A stretch of DNA of 64,000 bases from Pleomorphomonas sp. PLEO (GTDB lineage: Bacteria > Pseudomonadota > Alphaproteobacteria > Rhizobiales > Pleomorphomonadaceae). This document shows positions 1 to 8,124 of the stretch, in pieces; within the stretch, counting starts at the first letter, position 1, and each line of letters opens with the position of its first letter. The notes below the pieces were generated by a model, which made no database searches, was not told the origin of the DNA, and worked only from the letters and a program-made list of their open reading frames with translations. The position numbers and the translations under genes are program-made. The stretch covers positions 2,181,501 through 2,245,500 of the forward strand of contig NZ_CP166625.1 of NCBI RefSeq assembly GCF_041320595.1, in the 5' to 3' direction.

Positions 1-126
1 CCGTCAGATTTTGCAGGGATAGTTTATCAAACCTTGGACGAAGGCGGCGGATGGCGCAATGCGCTCGCTCGTGAACTGGAGGAGGTTGGGTTCGAAATCG
101 ACTGGCGAAAGGTCGGGCGATCCTGA
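1..126 (+). CDS. C-terminal end of a TIR-like nucleotide-binding protein (partial)
   Basis: An open frame enters from the left edge and stops at TGA 124-126, giving 41 residues. The visible end reads SDFAGIVYQTLDEGGGW followed by ALARELEEVGFEID. This pattern is typical of the C-terminus of the TIR-like domain called CAP12/Pycsar effector TIR, found in predicted nucleotide-binding proteins and some anti-phage effectors that degrade NAD. The catalytic part lies outside the window, so activity cannot be judged. It sits next to a run of toxin-antitoxin genes, which fits an accessory island. The family call rests on pattern recall over a short stretch and is moderate. Confidence 0.6.
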   Translation, partial: PSDFAGIVYQTLDEGGGWRNALARELEEVGFEIDWRKVGRS

Positions 127-325
127 AACAGCTCTGTCCCCACCATTTCAATGGTGCCGAGAGTCATTACTTTCTCTGGCAATTGTGTCGCCTAATGTAT
201 TCTTGAGTTCTTCTCGATTTATACCCGGAACCAGAACACGCGGCGGGCCGTTGGCGACTTTACCGCTGGACGGAGGCCCCATGCCTCACCTCGATTGAAA
301 GCGTCTCCTCTGTCTATGTGGCGCC

Positions 326-763
326 TCAATCGGCTGGAAGCGTCTCGAACAGATCGAGGCATGCGACGCCCAATACACCGAAATGTCGGATGTTGCGTGT
401 CAGTATAGTCAGCTCGTGCGCCGCCGCCGTCGCAGCGATGGCTATGTCGGCGAAGCCTGGGGCGTGGCCGTTGCCACGTGCTCGGTCCGCAAGCTCTCCG
501 GCCATCCGGGCTTCGGTGAGGCCGAAGGGGAGGATGCGGTCGGCGTAGAGGTGTTCGAGTGTTGCCCACCAGTCCCGCAGTCGCGCTGCCTTGGCCGTCG
601 CGCCCTCCCGCCGCAGCTTGGCGATGCCGGATAGGATCTCGGACGCCGTGACGACCGAGAGCGCCAGTTCCGGGGAGTGCCTGTCCAGCCATTCCACCAC
701 GTCGAGGCGGGGCTGTGCCGCTGTGGCGCTCGACAGGATGTTGGTGTCGACAAGGTATTTCAC
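326..763 (-). CDS. vapC: VapC-type PIN-domain toxin ribonuclease
   Basis: This 145-residue protein has the PIN fold signature. An N-terminal YLVDTNIL carries the first catalytic Asp, TASEIL carries the Glu, GFADIAIAATA carries a later Asp, and TRNIRHF ends the site. VapC proteins are Mg-dependent RNases, often cutting tRNA, and are held inactive by a partner antitoxin. A longer frame upstream is ignored because the GTG at 763 overlaps the antitoxin stop as GTGA, the usual translational coupling in such pairs. All expected acidic residues are present, so the toxin looks intact. The downstream gene is convergent. Confidence 0.92.
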   Translation of the reverse strand: MKYLVDTNILSSATAAQPRLDVVEWLDRHSPELALSVVTASEILSGIAKLRREGATAKAARLRDWWATLEHLYADRILPFGLTEARMAGELADRARGNGHAPGFADIAIAATAAAHELTILTRNIRHFGVLGVACLDLFETLPAD

Positions 764-999
764 AGATCGATGTCCCGGAAGGACTGATCGCGTTCGGCGA
801 TGTCGCCCTGTTCCAGGTCGGACGACATGAGCAGGCGGCCGAAACTCGGCACCTGCGAAAGCCTCTGCCATTCCTCCCAGGAGAGGACGACCGCCGCCTT
901 GCGTCCGTGCCGGGTGATGACCGCCGGCGAGCCCGCGATAGCCTGATCGACCACGGCCGATAGCGACGCCTTGGCATCCCGAAGCTGGATTTCGCGCAT
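760..999 (-). CDS. Phd/YefM-family antitoxin
   Basis: This 79-residue protein starts MREIQLRDAKASLSAVVD, the standard start of the Phd/YefM DNA-binding fold, followed by VITRHGRKAAVVLSWEEW. The C-terminal acidic tail (EQGDIAERDQSFRDIDL) is the likely toxin-wrapping part. A GGAGG ribosome site about six bases before the ATG at 999 fixes the start and excludes the longer frame. It overlaps vapC by four bases. It probably binds the near-perfect palindrome at 1011-1029 just upstream to repress its own operon. Confidence 0.9.
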   Translation of the reverse strand: MREIQLRDAKASLSAVVDQAIAGSPAVITRHGRKAAVVLSWEEWQRLSQVPSFGRLLMSSDLEQGDIAERDQSFRDIDL

Positions 1000-1010
1000 T
1001 CGACCCTCCA

Positions 1011-1029
1011 TATGACCACTGTAGTCATA
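1011..1029. promoter_or_regulatory. Palindromic operator of the Phd/VapC operon
   Basis: The 19-bp sequence TATGACCACTGTAGTCATA is an inverted repeat with one mismatched pair (arms TATGAC and GTCATA). It lies between the Shine-Dalgarno sequence of the antitoxin gene and the upstream DUF1428 gene, exactly where Phd-family antitoxins autoregulate. Function is inferred from position and symmetry. Confidence 0.7.
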
Positions 1030-1075
1030 TATCATAGGTGCAGGTCTGAGACGCAAGTGGCATATCGGTGCCGCC

Positions 1076-1468
1076 TCAAACCTCCATCACCTTGAAGAAG
1101 CCGCCGGCGACCAGCCGCTTTCCTTCGAAGATGGCGTCCTCGCCGTCTTCCGGCTGGATGCGCGGGTCGGACAGGACGTGCGGCAGGCACTCGTCGCGGA
1201 CGGTTTTGCTCGGCCATTCGGTCCAGGAGAGAACCACCACTTCGCCGGGGCTGGTGGCGGCGGCGGCTCGGAAGTCGCGCAGCGCGGCGGCGTCAATCTC
1301 GGCCCGTGCCTCGTCGGCATGAAACTGCGCGTCGGGGTCGAGGACGCAGTCGATCACCCTGACGGCGCCGTAATCGCGATAGACGCTGGCGATCTTCTTG
1401 GAGAAGTGCCTGTAAGTCTCCAGTTTGGTTTCCGGTACCGGGATCAGGTAACAGTCAAAGTAAGACAT
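1076..1468 (-). CDS. DUF1428 family protein
   Basis: This 130-residue protein starts MSYFDCYLIPVPETKLETYR and contains LSWTEWPSKTVRDECLPHVL, SDPRIQPEDGEDAIFEGKR and a final GGFFKV. These match the conserved blocks of the DUF1428 family (dimeric alpha/beta-barrel type, often next to stress or antibiotic-response genes). No catalytic residue is known. No signal peptide or membrane segment is visible. It is on the same strand as the Phd/VapC pair but probably separate from it, because the operator lies between them. Confidence 0.88.
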   Translation of the reverse strand: MSYFDCYLIPVPETKLETYRHFSKKIASVYRDYGAVRVIDCVLDPDAQFHADEARAEIDAAALRDFRAAAATSPGEVVVLSWTEWPSKTVRDECLPHVLSDPRIQPEDGEDAIFEGKRLVAGGFFKVMEV

Positions 1469-1638
1469 TGTCTCTTGCTCCCTCCGCGACCTGTGAATCG
1501 TCTATAAGTTGCCGAAAAATCTACACTTTCTCGATTGATCGCCTGTCTTGGCATGGAATAATCGCGTTATTCGTTGCCGATGAGCAGATATATTAAATGC
1601 AAACGCTTCTTAATACCATTCCTGTCTCAGGGCAAACC

Positions 1639-1666
1639 TTGACAAAGTTCCCCTGGCTGCTACATG
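1639..1666 (+). promoter_or_regulatory. Candidate sigma-70 promoter for the mntP riboswitch transcript
   Basis: A perfect TTGACA at 1639-1644 is followed after 16 bases by TACATG at 1661-1666, a weak -10. The position, just ahead of the riboswitch fold, supports the call. Nothing else does. Confidence 0.45.
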
Positions 1667-1669
1667 CCT

Positions 1670-1775
1670 CGCCCATCGGGGAGTAGTCACCGCCCTTGGG
1701 CGGGATCGTGTCAACAGGCTTGCGTGGATGCGCATGGCACGATCAGCCGAGAAATCGGCCCGGCAAGACCGTGGC
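1670..1775 (+). ncRNA. yybP-ykoY manganese riboswitch
   Basis: The leader of mntP shows the conserved blocks of the Mn2+-sensing yybP-ykoY aptamer in the right order: GGGGAGTAG at 1678-1686, GTCAACAGGC at 1710-1719 and CGGCAAGACCG at 1761-1771, with hairpin-forming sequence between. The element ends about 65 bases before the mntP start. This class binds Mn2+ and usually turns on Mn exporters, and mntP is its most common target in proteobacteria. The remaining leader (1776-1840) would carry the expression switch. Confidence 0.85.
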
Positions 1776-1840
1776 GCCACCTGCTTTGTGCGGACAAGCG
1801 GGGCTGGAGCGCCCGGTCTGTTGTCCGTCGGAGCCTATCG

Positions 1841-2401
1841 ATGTCGCCCTTTTCCATTGCCGTTCTCGCCGTCAGCATGTCGGTCGATGCCTTCGCCGTT
1901 TCCGTCGGGCGGGGCGCCGCCATTGGCCGGCCACGCTTGCGCGAGGCGCTGCGCACCGGCCTGGTGTTCGGCACCGTCGAGGCGCTGACGCCGCTGATCG
2001 GCTGGGCCGCCGGCTTCGCGGCCGCCCGCTACGTGGAGGCGGTCGATCACTGGATCGCCTTCGTGCTCCTGGCCGGCGTCGGCCTGCACATGCTCTACGC
2101 CGCCTTCCGCAAGGAAGACGCGGCGGCGCCGACCGGCAAGTCGCTCGCCCTCCTGATTGCAACGGCCATCGGCACAAGCCTGGATGCCATGGCGGTGGGC
2201 GTGTCGCTGGCCTTCCTCGACGTCAACATCATGGTCGTTGCCATCGCCATCGGCCTTGCCACCTTCGTCATGTCCTCCGGCGGCCTGATGATCGGCCGCC
2301 TGATCGGCGAACGCTTCGGCAGGATCGCCGAGGTGGTCGCTGGCATCGCGCTATGCGGGCTCGGGATGTTCATCCTGTTCGAGCACCTGACGGCGGTGTG
2401 A
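1841..2401 (+). CDS. mntP: Manganese efflux pump MntP
   Basis: This 186-residue inner membrane protein starts [20 protein letters not shown], the MntP hallmark with the conserved Asp in the first helix. A second family motif, [19 protein letters not shown], lies in the second half. About six transmembrane helices are visible and the length is normal. It exports Mn2+ and protects against manganese toxicity. The ATG at 1841 is chosen over an upstream in-frame ATG because family homology starts here and the upstream stretch is the riboswitch. The leader aptamer implies induction by excess Mn2+. It converges on the GGDEF-EAL gene. Confidence 0.96.
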   Translation: MSPFSIAVLAVSMSVDAFAVSVGRGAAIGRPRLREALRTGLVFGTVEALTPLIGWAAGFAAARYVEAVDHWIAFVLLAGVGLHMLYAAFRKEDAAAPTGKSLALLIATAIGTSLDAMAVGVSLAFLDVNIMVVAIAIGLATFVMSSGGLMIGRLIGERFGRIAEVVAGIALCGLGMFILFEHLTAV

Positions 2402-2427
2402 GGCCGATCGATCGCCTCCATCGACGA

Positions 2428-4419
2428 TCAGGAAACGTGACGCAGGTGATTTGCCCGTGTGGTCTCTTCGCGGGTTCGCGCCAGGACGTCGCGTGCCGGC
2501 ATCGGGCGGGAATAATGGAAGCCCTGGACCTGGGCGCAGCCCAGGCGCCGCAGCGTTTCGGCTTCCTGCGCCGTCTCGACGCCTTCGGCCAGTACCTGGA
2601 ATTTCAGTCGCTCGCCAAAGCTGATCAAGGTGCTGACCAGTTGGGCATTTCTCTCCCGGCTGTCGATGCCGGAGATCAGGGATCGGTCGATCTTCAGCTT
2701 GCCGAAGGAGAGCGACGCCAGCTTGACGAGGGAGGAGTGTCCGGCGCCGAAATCGTCGATGGCGATCTTGACGCCGAAGGACATCAGCCTGTTGAGCTCG
2801 GCATTGACGCCCTTCAGGTCCTGGATCGTGTCCTCGGTGATTTCCACCTCGAAGCGGTCGGGGCGGATGCCGAGCAGGTTGATGGTGTCGAGCAGAATAC
2901 CCACTGGGTTGCCGGTCAGGAACTCGACCGGCGAGATGTTGATGGCCACCGTGGAGGTGGCGTCTCCCACCTTGGTCAGCGCTCGCAGCAGCCGGCAGGC
3001 CTGACGGGCGACGAACTCCGTCAGCCGGTCGCCCATGTCGGCATTGCGCACCGCCGCCAGGATTTCCGCCGGGCTGATGGCGCCGAGTTCGGGATGCGTC
3101 CAGCGGATCAGGGTTTCATGGCCGATGACGGCGCCGGTGATCAGGTTGTGCTGCCCCTGGAAGACCACGTGGAGGCGGCCCTCAGCCAGGGCATCGCCAA
3201 TCTCCGCCTCGATGCGCTGGCTTCTTTCGAGCTTGACGCGGAGGTCGGCGTCGAACCTCGATACCCGGTGCTTGCCCTTTCCCTTGGCCGCATAGAGGGC
3301 GATGTCGGCGGCGGCGAACAGTTGGGACAGCTCGTCGGCATCCTGCGGGAAGAGGGCGAGGCCGATCGACGCGCCGATCTCGAATGGGGTGCCATCGGTG
3401 GCAAATGGTCTTTCCATCTCGGCCACCACCAGTTCGCAGAGGGCTTCGGCCCGCTGTTCGTAATCGGTGGAGCCGATGATGATGGCAAACTCGTCGCCCC
3501 CGAGCCGGGCGATGAACTCGGTCGGCTGGCAGGCGTGGGAGATGCGGGTGGCGGCCTCGATCAGCACCTTGTCGCCGACGAGGTGTCCGCGCGTATCGTT
3601 GACCAGCTTGAAGTTGTCGAGGTCGACGATGGCGAGCGCCAGCCCCGCGCCCTTTGCCGGACCATTGCCCGAGCGAGCGAATAGTTCCGCATTGAACGCC
3701 GCCCGATTATAGAGACCGGTGAGGCTGTCGTGATTGGCGAGATAGTCCAGCTTGCGGTTGGAATCGTTGATCGTTTTGGCAAGTGCAAGCGAACTCAGGC
3801 GAGCTTCTTCCCCGTTGCAGAACCGCGCCGAACCGCGCCGGGCCTGGAGAACCATCATGGTGAGCAGCAGCAGGGTGTTGGCCCCTATCACGCCACAGGC
3901 GAGGTTACCCTGGGCAAAGAAGGTGCCGGCTGTGGCCAGCAGGATGGGCGTGAAGAACAGGATGCCTTGATCGGCAAGGGTCATGCTCTGAATGAGCGCG
4001 CCGGCGGATATGCCCGCCATGAGGAACGCCGTGATCGCCCCCGACAGCGTTTCGATGTGGCCAATCTGCAGAAGCGGCATGCAGGCCCACGGCACGCCGG
4101 CCAGGAAGGCAAGAAGGCGCAGCTGGAGCAGGCATCTCTCGGTATTGCGGACTGTCACCGACTTGTGGCGAATCACGAGGAGCCAGATGCCTCGCAGCAC
4201 CGATGTGCCGATCACGGCGGCCAGCCACCAGGGGATCCATGAATAACCGGACTCGATATCGAGGACGATCGAACCCGACACGGATATCAAAATGGAGGCG
4301 ATCAGGGTCGTAGGGAGATTGTTGAGAGCAATGTTCAGCTGTTCGGCCCGTATCTCCTGGCGATACGGCCGTTCATTGGGGTTTCCGCCCTGTGAAACCT
4401 CTGAACCGCTTGCCCCCAT
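2428..4419 (-). CDS. Membrane-bound GGDEF-EAL cyclic-di-GMP enzyme
   Basis: The protein has about 663 residues. Several hydrophobic helices (roughly residues 30-190) form an N-terminal membrane region. A GGDEF domain follows with DSLTGLYNR, AIVDLDNFK and an intact GGDEF site. Next comes an EAL domain with NISP, EITEDTI, DDFGAGHSSL, LKIDRS and AEGVET. The usual EAL triplet reads ETL (HETLIRW), while the other metal and substrate residues look intact. The position of the RxxD product-inhibition site before GGDEF reads QPTE, so feedback inhibition is probably absent. It likely makes and/or breaks c-di-GMP in response to a membrane signal. Start 4419 follows a GGGGG ribosome site. An in-frame start at 4575 would add 52 atypical residues. 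Confidence 0.92.
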   Translation of the reverse strand: MGASGSEVSQGGNPNERPYRQEIRAEQLNIALNNLPTTLIASILISVSGSIVLDIESGYSWIPWWLAAVIGTSVLRGIWLLVIRHKSVTVRNTERCLLQLRLLAFLAGVPWACMPLLQIGHIETLSGAITAFLMAGISAGALIQSMTLADQGILFFTPILLATAGTFFAQGNLACGVIGANTLLLLTMMVLQARRGSARFCNGEEARLSSLALAKTINDSNRKLDYLANHDSLTGLYNRAAFNAELFARSGNGPAKGAGLALAIVDLDNFKLVNDTRGHLVGDKVLIEAATRISHACQPTEFIARLGGDEFAIIIGSTDYEQRAEALCELVVAEMERPFATDGTPFEIGASIGLALFPQDADELSQLFAAADIALYAAKGKGKHRVSRFDADLRVKLERSQRIEAEIGDALAEGRLHVVFQGQHNLITGAVIGHETLIRWTHPELGAISPAEILAAVRNADMGDRLTEFVARQACRLLRALTKVGDATSTVAINISPVEFLTGNPVGILLDTINLLGIRPDRFEVEITEDTIQDLKGVNAELNRLMSFGVKIAIDDFGAGHSSLVKLASLSFGKLKIDRSLISGIDSRERNAQLVSTLISFGERLKFQVLAEGVETAQEAETLRRLGCAQVQGFHYSRPMPARDVLARTREETTRANHLRHVS

Positions 4420-4723
4420 ATACGCCCCCAAGGCAAATTGGGTGTTAAGTGTATCAGTAGAAATTATACTCGTTTTCTGTAGTTCTTCTCTGGCATGCGT
4501 GTTGTAACATATATTGTTTGAACTTCCCTTAAACGACGCTTCTGATTTCATTGATCGCGTCGTTGTGCACAACATCTGCGTGTGTGATCCACTCAGGTGG
4601 TGGTAATTACTTGAATGTTTACTGATAAAAATGCCTAATACTCAAGGTGCCCTGCGCCGGCAGGTGCTCGGTGGATAGTCTCACGACCGTCCCACGCGAC
4701 GACCTCTCCAGAAAAAGAGGGGG
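4420..4723. other. Intergenic stretch upstream of the GGDEF-EAL gene
   Basis: About 300 bases, richer in A+T than the flanking genes, contain the probable minus-strand promoter of the GGDEF-EAL gene. I see no gene here. The minus frame is open to 4575 but reads as non-typical protein. Confidence 0.4.
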
Positions 4724-4879
4724 ATGCTGGTTCGCCCCGCCGTGCAGAGCGACAAGCCCGGCCGCGATAAAATCCGCGTGCTCACCGACCTCTCGGGCTT
4801 CCATGGTGGCGGCATATCGCGGGCCGACGTGGCGCGCTTCGTCCTCGATCAGGTGGAGGGCGATGCCTGGCTGCGTTAG
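4724..4879 (+). pseudogene. C-terminal remnant of an NAD(P)H-binding oxidoreductase
   Basis: A 51-codon frame reads MLVRPAVQSDKPGRDKIRVL, then TDLSGFHGGGISRADVARF and VLDQVEGDAWLR. It closely resembles the C-terminus of atypical short-chain NAD(P)H-binding proteins, where LRPAMLTDGP, RVLTDL and KISRADVAHF are typical. The Rossmann N-terminus with the GxxGxxG motif is missing upstream, and the sequence just before has a stop in this frame. This is therefore a decayed fragment, not a working enzyme. It lies in a toxin-antitoxin-rich region where insertions and deletions are likely. Confidence 0.65.
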
Positions 4880-4976
4880 TCGCCGCTGATTGCATGGTGA
4901 ACCGCAAGATCGGTGGAGCGCGACCTATCTCAAAGGGCGTTGCTGACGCGGCATGCGGCGGCCCACATGGCGAGCG

Positions 4977-5276
4977 TCACTTGTCCGGGAACAATATCCG
5001 CTCATAGTCCTGCGCGGCATGCAGAACATGCAGGATTTCAAGGGCGTCGCCTCTGACGCGGTAAAAAATCAAATAGTCGCGGAAGGGGCGGCGGCGTATG
5101 CCGCTGAGTTCATAGCGAGGCTCGAGCGGGAAGCCCAAGGGCACCTCGGCAAGGGCGAGGCACTTGTCCCGCAGGGTTTGCACAAAGGTGACGGCCCGAA
5201 GCGGGTTATCCTCGGCGATCCAATCGCCAATTTGTTCGAGGTTGGCTTCCGCCTCGCCGGTGATGACGACGATCAT
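4977..5276 (-). CDS. parE: RelE/ParE-family toxin
   Basis: This 99-residue protein has the ParE layout: ITGEAEANLEQIGDWIAEDN at the N-terminus, a central RYELSGIRRRPFRDYLIFYRV and a final LEILHVLHAAQDYERIL. The central Arg-rich strand and the LHVLH strand are typical. ParE toxins target DNA gyrase, whereas close RelE relatives cut mRNA on ribosomes, and the sequence alone does not separate these. The ATG at 5276 overlaps the antitoxin stop as ATGA, so translation is coupled. Confidence 0.92.
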   Translation of the reverse strand: MIVVITGEAEANLEQIGDWIAEDNPLRAVTFVQTLRDKCLALAEVPLGFPLEPRYELSGIRRRPFRDYLIFYRVRGDALEILHVLHAAQDYERILFPDK

Positions 5277-5539
5277 TGCCGCTTGGCGTCCGCCATGGCT
5301 CGGTATTTCGCTTCGAGGCGGTCGAAGACTTCATTGGCGGGCTTAACGCGCCCGGCCTCGGAATCGGCCAAGCCTCGCCGGATTGAGGTGTCGAGAGCGG
5401 CGAGTTTCATTTCGCGCTCCTGCACCATGCGAACGCCTTCCCGCAGGACTTCACTCTTGGAGTTGTAGCGCCCCGATTTCACCAGCTCGGTGACGACCCC
5501 TTCGAGATTTCCCAGATCGACACTTTGCGCCATGGCCAT
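5273..5539 (-). CDS. parD: ParD-family antitoxin
   Basis: This 88-residue ribbon-helix-helix type antitoxin contains GNLEGVVTELVKSGRYNSKS followed by EVLREGVRMVQERE, the ParD/CC2985 signature. Its C-terminal half (LAALDTSIRRGLADSEAGRV) would wrap ParE. The start at 5539 is chosen because GGAG lies five bases upstream. The longer frame to 5602 has no such site. It is the first gene of the pair and presumably autorepresses the operon. Confidence 0.9.
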   Translation of the reverse strand: MAMAQSVDLGNLEGVVTELVKSGRYNSKSEVLREGVRMVQEREMKLAALDTSIRRGLADSEAGRVKPANEVFDRLEAKYRAMADAKRQ

Positions 5540-5608
5540 GCTCTCCGTGCGCTCAATATGCATGGGCCAATAACTATTATCAAGTTGGCCACTATCCGAC
5601 ATCGGCAG

Positions 5609-7489
5609 CTAAATGCTGAACTGCTGGCCGATCTCGATCACCCGGTTGGAAGGCAGGCGGAAGAAGTCGGAGGCGTTGGTGGCCGACTTGGTCAGGGAGA
5701 TGTAGAGGCGGTTCTGCCAGCGCGGCATCGCCGAGTTGACCGCCGGTCGGAACCAGCGCCGATTGATGAAGAAGCTGGTCGACATGATGTCGATCTTGAT
5801 GCCGTACTTGCGCGCCTTCTCCAGCGCCATCGGCAGGTTGGAATCGTCCATGTAGCCGAAGGTGACGTGGATTCGCTTGAAGTCGCCGTCCAGTGGCAGC
5901 ACCTCGATCCGCTCGTCCTCGGGCACATGCGGGGTCATGGCGTAGTCGACGGTGACGATCAGGTTGTGCTCGTGCAGCACGTGATTGTGCTTGAGGTTAT
6001 GCATCAGCGCGCTGGGCGCGATGGTGGGGTCGGCGGTCAGGAACACGGCGGTGCCCTTGGCGCGGGCCGGCGAGGAGCGGGAGAGCATGCCGATGAGATC
6101 GCCGAGCGGGATGGCCTCGGCCCGCGCCTTGATGAGCGTCAGCCGCGTACCGCGCATCCACGACCAGATGGTCAAGCCGATGGCGCCGGCGACCAGCACC
6201 GGCACGTAGCCACCATCGAACAGCTTCATCAGGTTGCTGGCCAGGAACACCATTTCCACGGCCAGCATGGGCGCGATGATCGTCACGGCCCGCCACAGCG
6301 GCCATTTCCAGGCATAGTGGAACACGATGAAGGCCATCAGCGAGGTGCTGACCATGGTGCCGGTGACGGCGATGCCATAAGCGTTGCCGAGTTCGCTGGA
6401 GCTATGGAAGGTGAACACCAGGAACAAGACGCCGACCAGCAGCAGCCAGTTGACCTTGGGCATATAGATCTGCCCGACCTGCGCCGCCGAGGTGTGGCGG
6501 ATCTCAAGGCGCGGTAACAGGCCGAGCTGGATCGCCTGCTGGGTCAGCGAGAAGGCGCCGGAGATGACGGCCTGGCTAGCGATGATGGTCGCCATCGTGG
6601 CGAACACGGCCAGCGGCACCAGCGCCCATTGCGGCGCCATCAGGAAGAACGGGTTTTCGATGGTCTCAGGGTGCGCCAGCACCATGGCGCCTTGGCCCAT
6701 GTAGTTGAGGGCGAGCGAGGGGAACACCACGGCGATCCAGGCCCACTGGATCGGCTTGCGGCCGAAATGCCCCATGTCGGCGTAGAGCGCCTCGGCGCCG
6801 GTGACGGCAAGGAACACTGAGCCCATGACGGCGAAGGAGCCGAAGCCGTGATCGGCGAGAAAACCGATGGCCTGCAACGGGTTGATCGCCCAGAGTATAG
6901 AGGCGTCGTCGCCGATGTGCTCGATGCCGAGAACCGCGATCACCACGAACCAGACCAGCGTGATCGGGCCGAACCATCTGGACACGCTGCCGGTACCGCG
7001 CGCCTGGATGGCGAACAGGCCGATCAGGATGACGACGGTGAGCGGTAGCACGAAGCGGCTGAAGCCGGGTGAGGCGAGTTCCAGGCCTTCGACGGCTGAG
7101 AGCACCGAGATGGCCGGGGTGATGATGGCGTCGCCATAGAACAGCGCCGCGCCGACCACGCCCAGCACCGTCAGCGTCAGCGTGCGCCGGCCGATCGTCG
7201 CCTGGGCGAGCGCCAGCAGCGACAGCGTGCCGCCTTCGCCGCGGTTGTCGGCGCGTAGAATGAACAGCACGTATTTGACGGTGACGATCAGCGTCAGCGA
7301 CCACAGCAGCAGCGACACGATGCCGATCACCTCGGCGCGCGTCAGTCCGTCGGCGGCGGCATGGTTCAGCGACTCCCTCAGCGCATAGAGCGGGCTGGTG
7401 CCGATATCGCCGTAGACGACGCCGATCGACCCAAGCGCCAAGGCCCAAAAACTCTGAACCTGCTGGCCGTGTGCTGAAGAACCCGACAT
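5609..7489 (-). CDS. kup: Low-affinity potassium transporter Kup
   Basis: This 626-residue inner membrane protein has about twelve transmembrane helices followed by a C-terminal cytoplasmic domain. The N-terminal ALGSIGVVYGDIGTSPLYAL is the Kup/HAK signature. Kup imports K+ with H+ and works under acid or hyperosmotic conditions. The length matches the family. The upstream 250 bases hold an AT-rich 15-bp inverted repeat (7581-7595 and 7647-7661) that may be regulatory. No other K+ transporter gene is in the window, although a KdpD-like/KdpE pair lies 12 kb away. Confidence 0.97.
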   Translation of the reverse strand: MSGSSAHGQQVQSFWALALGSIGVVYGDIGTSPLYALRESLNHAAADGLTRAEVIGIVSLLLWSLTLIVTVKYVLFILRADNRGEGGTLSLLALAQATIGRRTLTLTVLGVVGAALFYGDAIITPAISVLSAVEGLELASPGFSRFVLPLTVVILIGLFAIQARGTGSVSRWFGPITLVWFVVIAVLGIEHIGDDASILWAINPLQAIGFLADHGFGSFAVMGSVFLAVTGAEALYADMGHFGRKPIQWAWIAVVFPSLALNYMGQGAMVLAHPETIENPFFLMAPQWALVPLAVFATMATIIASQAVISGAFSLTQQAIQLGLLPRLEIRHTSAAQVGQIYMPKVNWLLLVGVLFLVFTFHSSSELGNAYGIAVTGTMVSTSLMAFIVFHYAWKWPLWRAVTIIAPMLAVEMVFLASNLMKLFDGGYVPVLVAGAIGLTIWSWMRGTRLTLIKARAEAIPLGDLIGMLSRSSPARAKGTAVFLTADPTIAPSALMHNLKHNHVLHEHNLIVTVDYAMTPHVPEDERIEVLPLDGDFKRIHVTFGYMDDSNLPMALEKARKYGIKIDIMSTSFFINRRWFRPAVNSAMPRWQNRLYISLTKSATNASDFFRLPSNRVIEIGQQFSI

Positions 7490-7580
7490 GACAAGGCTAA
7501 CTCCGAACTGTCCTTGCCGTGGAGATATATATCCGCTGTGCTGGGCGCAAATAAAATTGGCTTTATGGCGGGGCTTATCT

Positions 7581-7661
7581 TCTTTATGTTTTCTTTATAC
7601 GGAGGATGGGTGGGTTTTGAAGCAGATTTGCTTTTAGTTGAGAAGTAAGAAAACATAAAGA
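7581..7661. repeat. 15-bp perfect AT-rich inverted repeat upstream of kup
   Basis: TCTTTATGTTTTCTT at 7581-7595 is repeated as its exact reverse complement at 7647-7661. The 51-base spacer itself contains a small hairpin (AAGCA/TGCTT). It lies about 90 bases upstream of the kup start and 80 bases before the orphan parD start. It could be a cruciform, a regulator site or a structured leader. Confidence 0.75.
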
Positions 7662-7760
7662 CGCTCCCTGGGCAGGCCGCACGGGGAGCCGCATTGCGTT
7701 GATCTGGAAGCCTATTAGGATGCAACCTGATCGCGTCCGATGCGACCAAGGGAGATCGCC

Positions 7761-8048
7761 TTGAACCTCAATGTCTCGCTGACCGAAGAATTGATGCGGT
7801 TCGTCAAAAGCAAAGTGGATTCCGGGCGCTATACCTCTGCCAGCGAAGTGGTGCGGGAAGCGCTGCGTCTCCTGGAGAGGCAGGATAGTCAAGAGGCGGA
7901 GAAGCTTCGTGGGCTTCAGCAGGCTTGGAAAGACGGCATCGAGAGCGGCGGTAGCCGTCTGGTGGCCGAGCTGCAGGCGTCTCCTCTCAAGGATCTTGCA
8001 GTCGAGCGGACGTCCTTCAAGGCGCCGGTACGGGATACTTCCTTGTGA
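7761..8048 (+). CDS. Orphan ParD-family antitoxin
   Basis: The protein starts LNLNVSLTEELMRFVKSKVD and continues SGRYTSASEVVREALRLLER, a clear ParD ribbon-helix-helix antitoxin, then a helical toxin-binding tail. A TTG start at 7761 is favoured because AAGGGAG lies five bases upstream. The ATG at 7740 has no such site and would add seven residues. No ParE frame follows. The next genes are a VbhA-like antitoxin and Fic protein 76 bases on. It may be a solitary antitoxin left after toxin loss, or may neutralise an unlinked ParE. Confidence 0.85.
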   Translation: MNLNVSLTEELMRFVKSKVDSGRYTSASEVVREALRLLERQDSQEAEKLRGLQQAWKDGIESGGSRLVAELQASPLKDLAVERTSFKAPVRDTSL

Positions 8049-8124
8049 GAGGTCGTCCAGGCCTCCGGCGCTGCTGAGGCCGAAAATGAATGGCAATAGG
8101 CCTATTCCGTGCTAGGATGCTTGC

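Noticed and set aside
1696-3684. 662-codon plus-strand frame over mntP and the GGDEF-EAL gene
   Set aside because: It runs through two well-supported genes in wrong frames and has no coherent domain.
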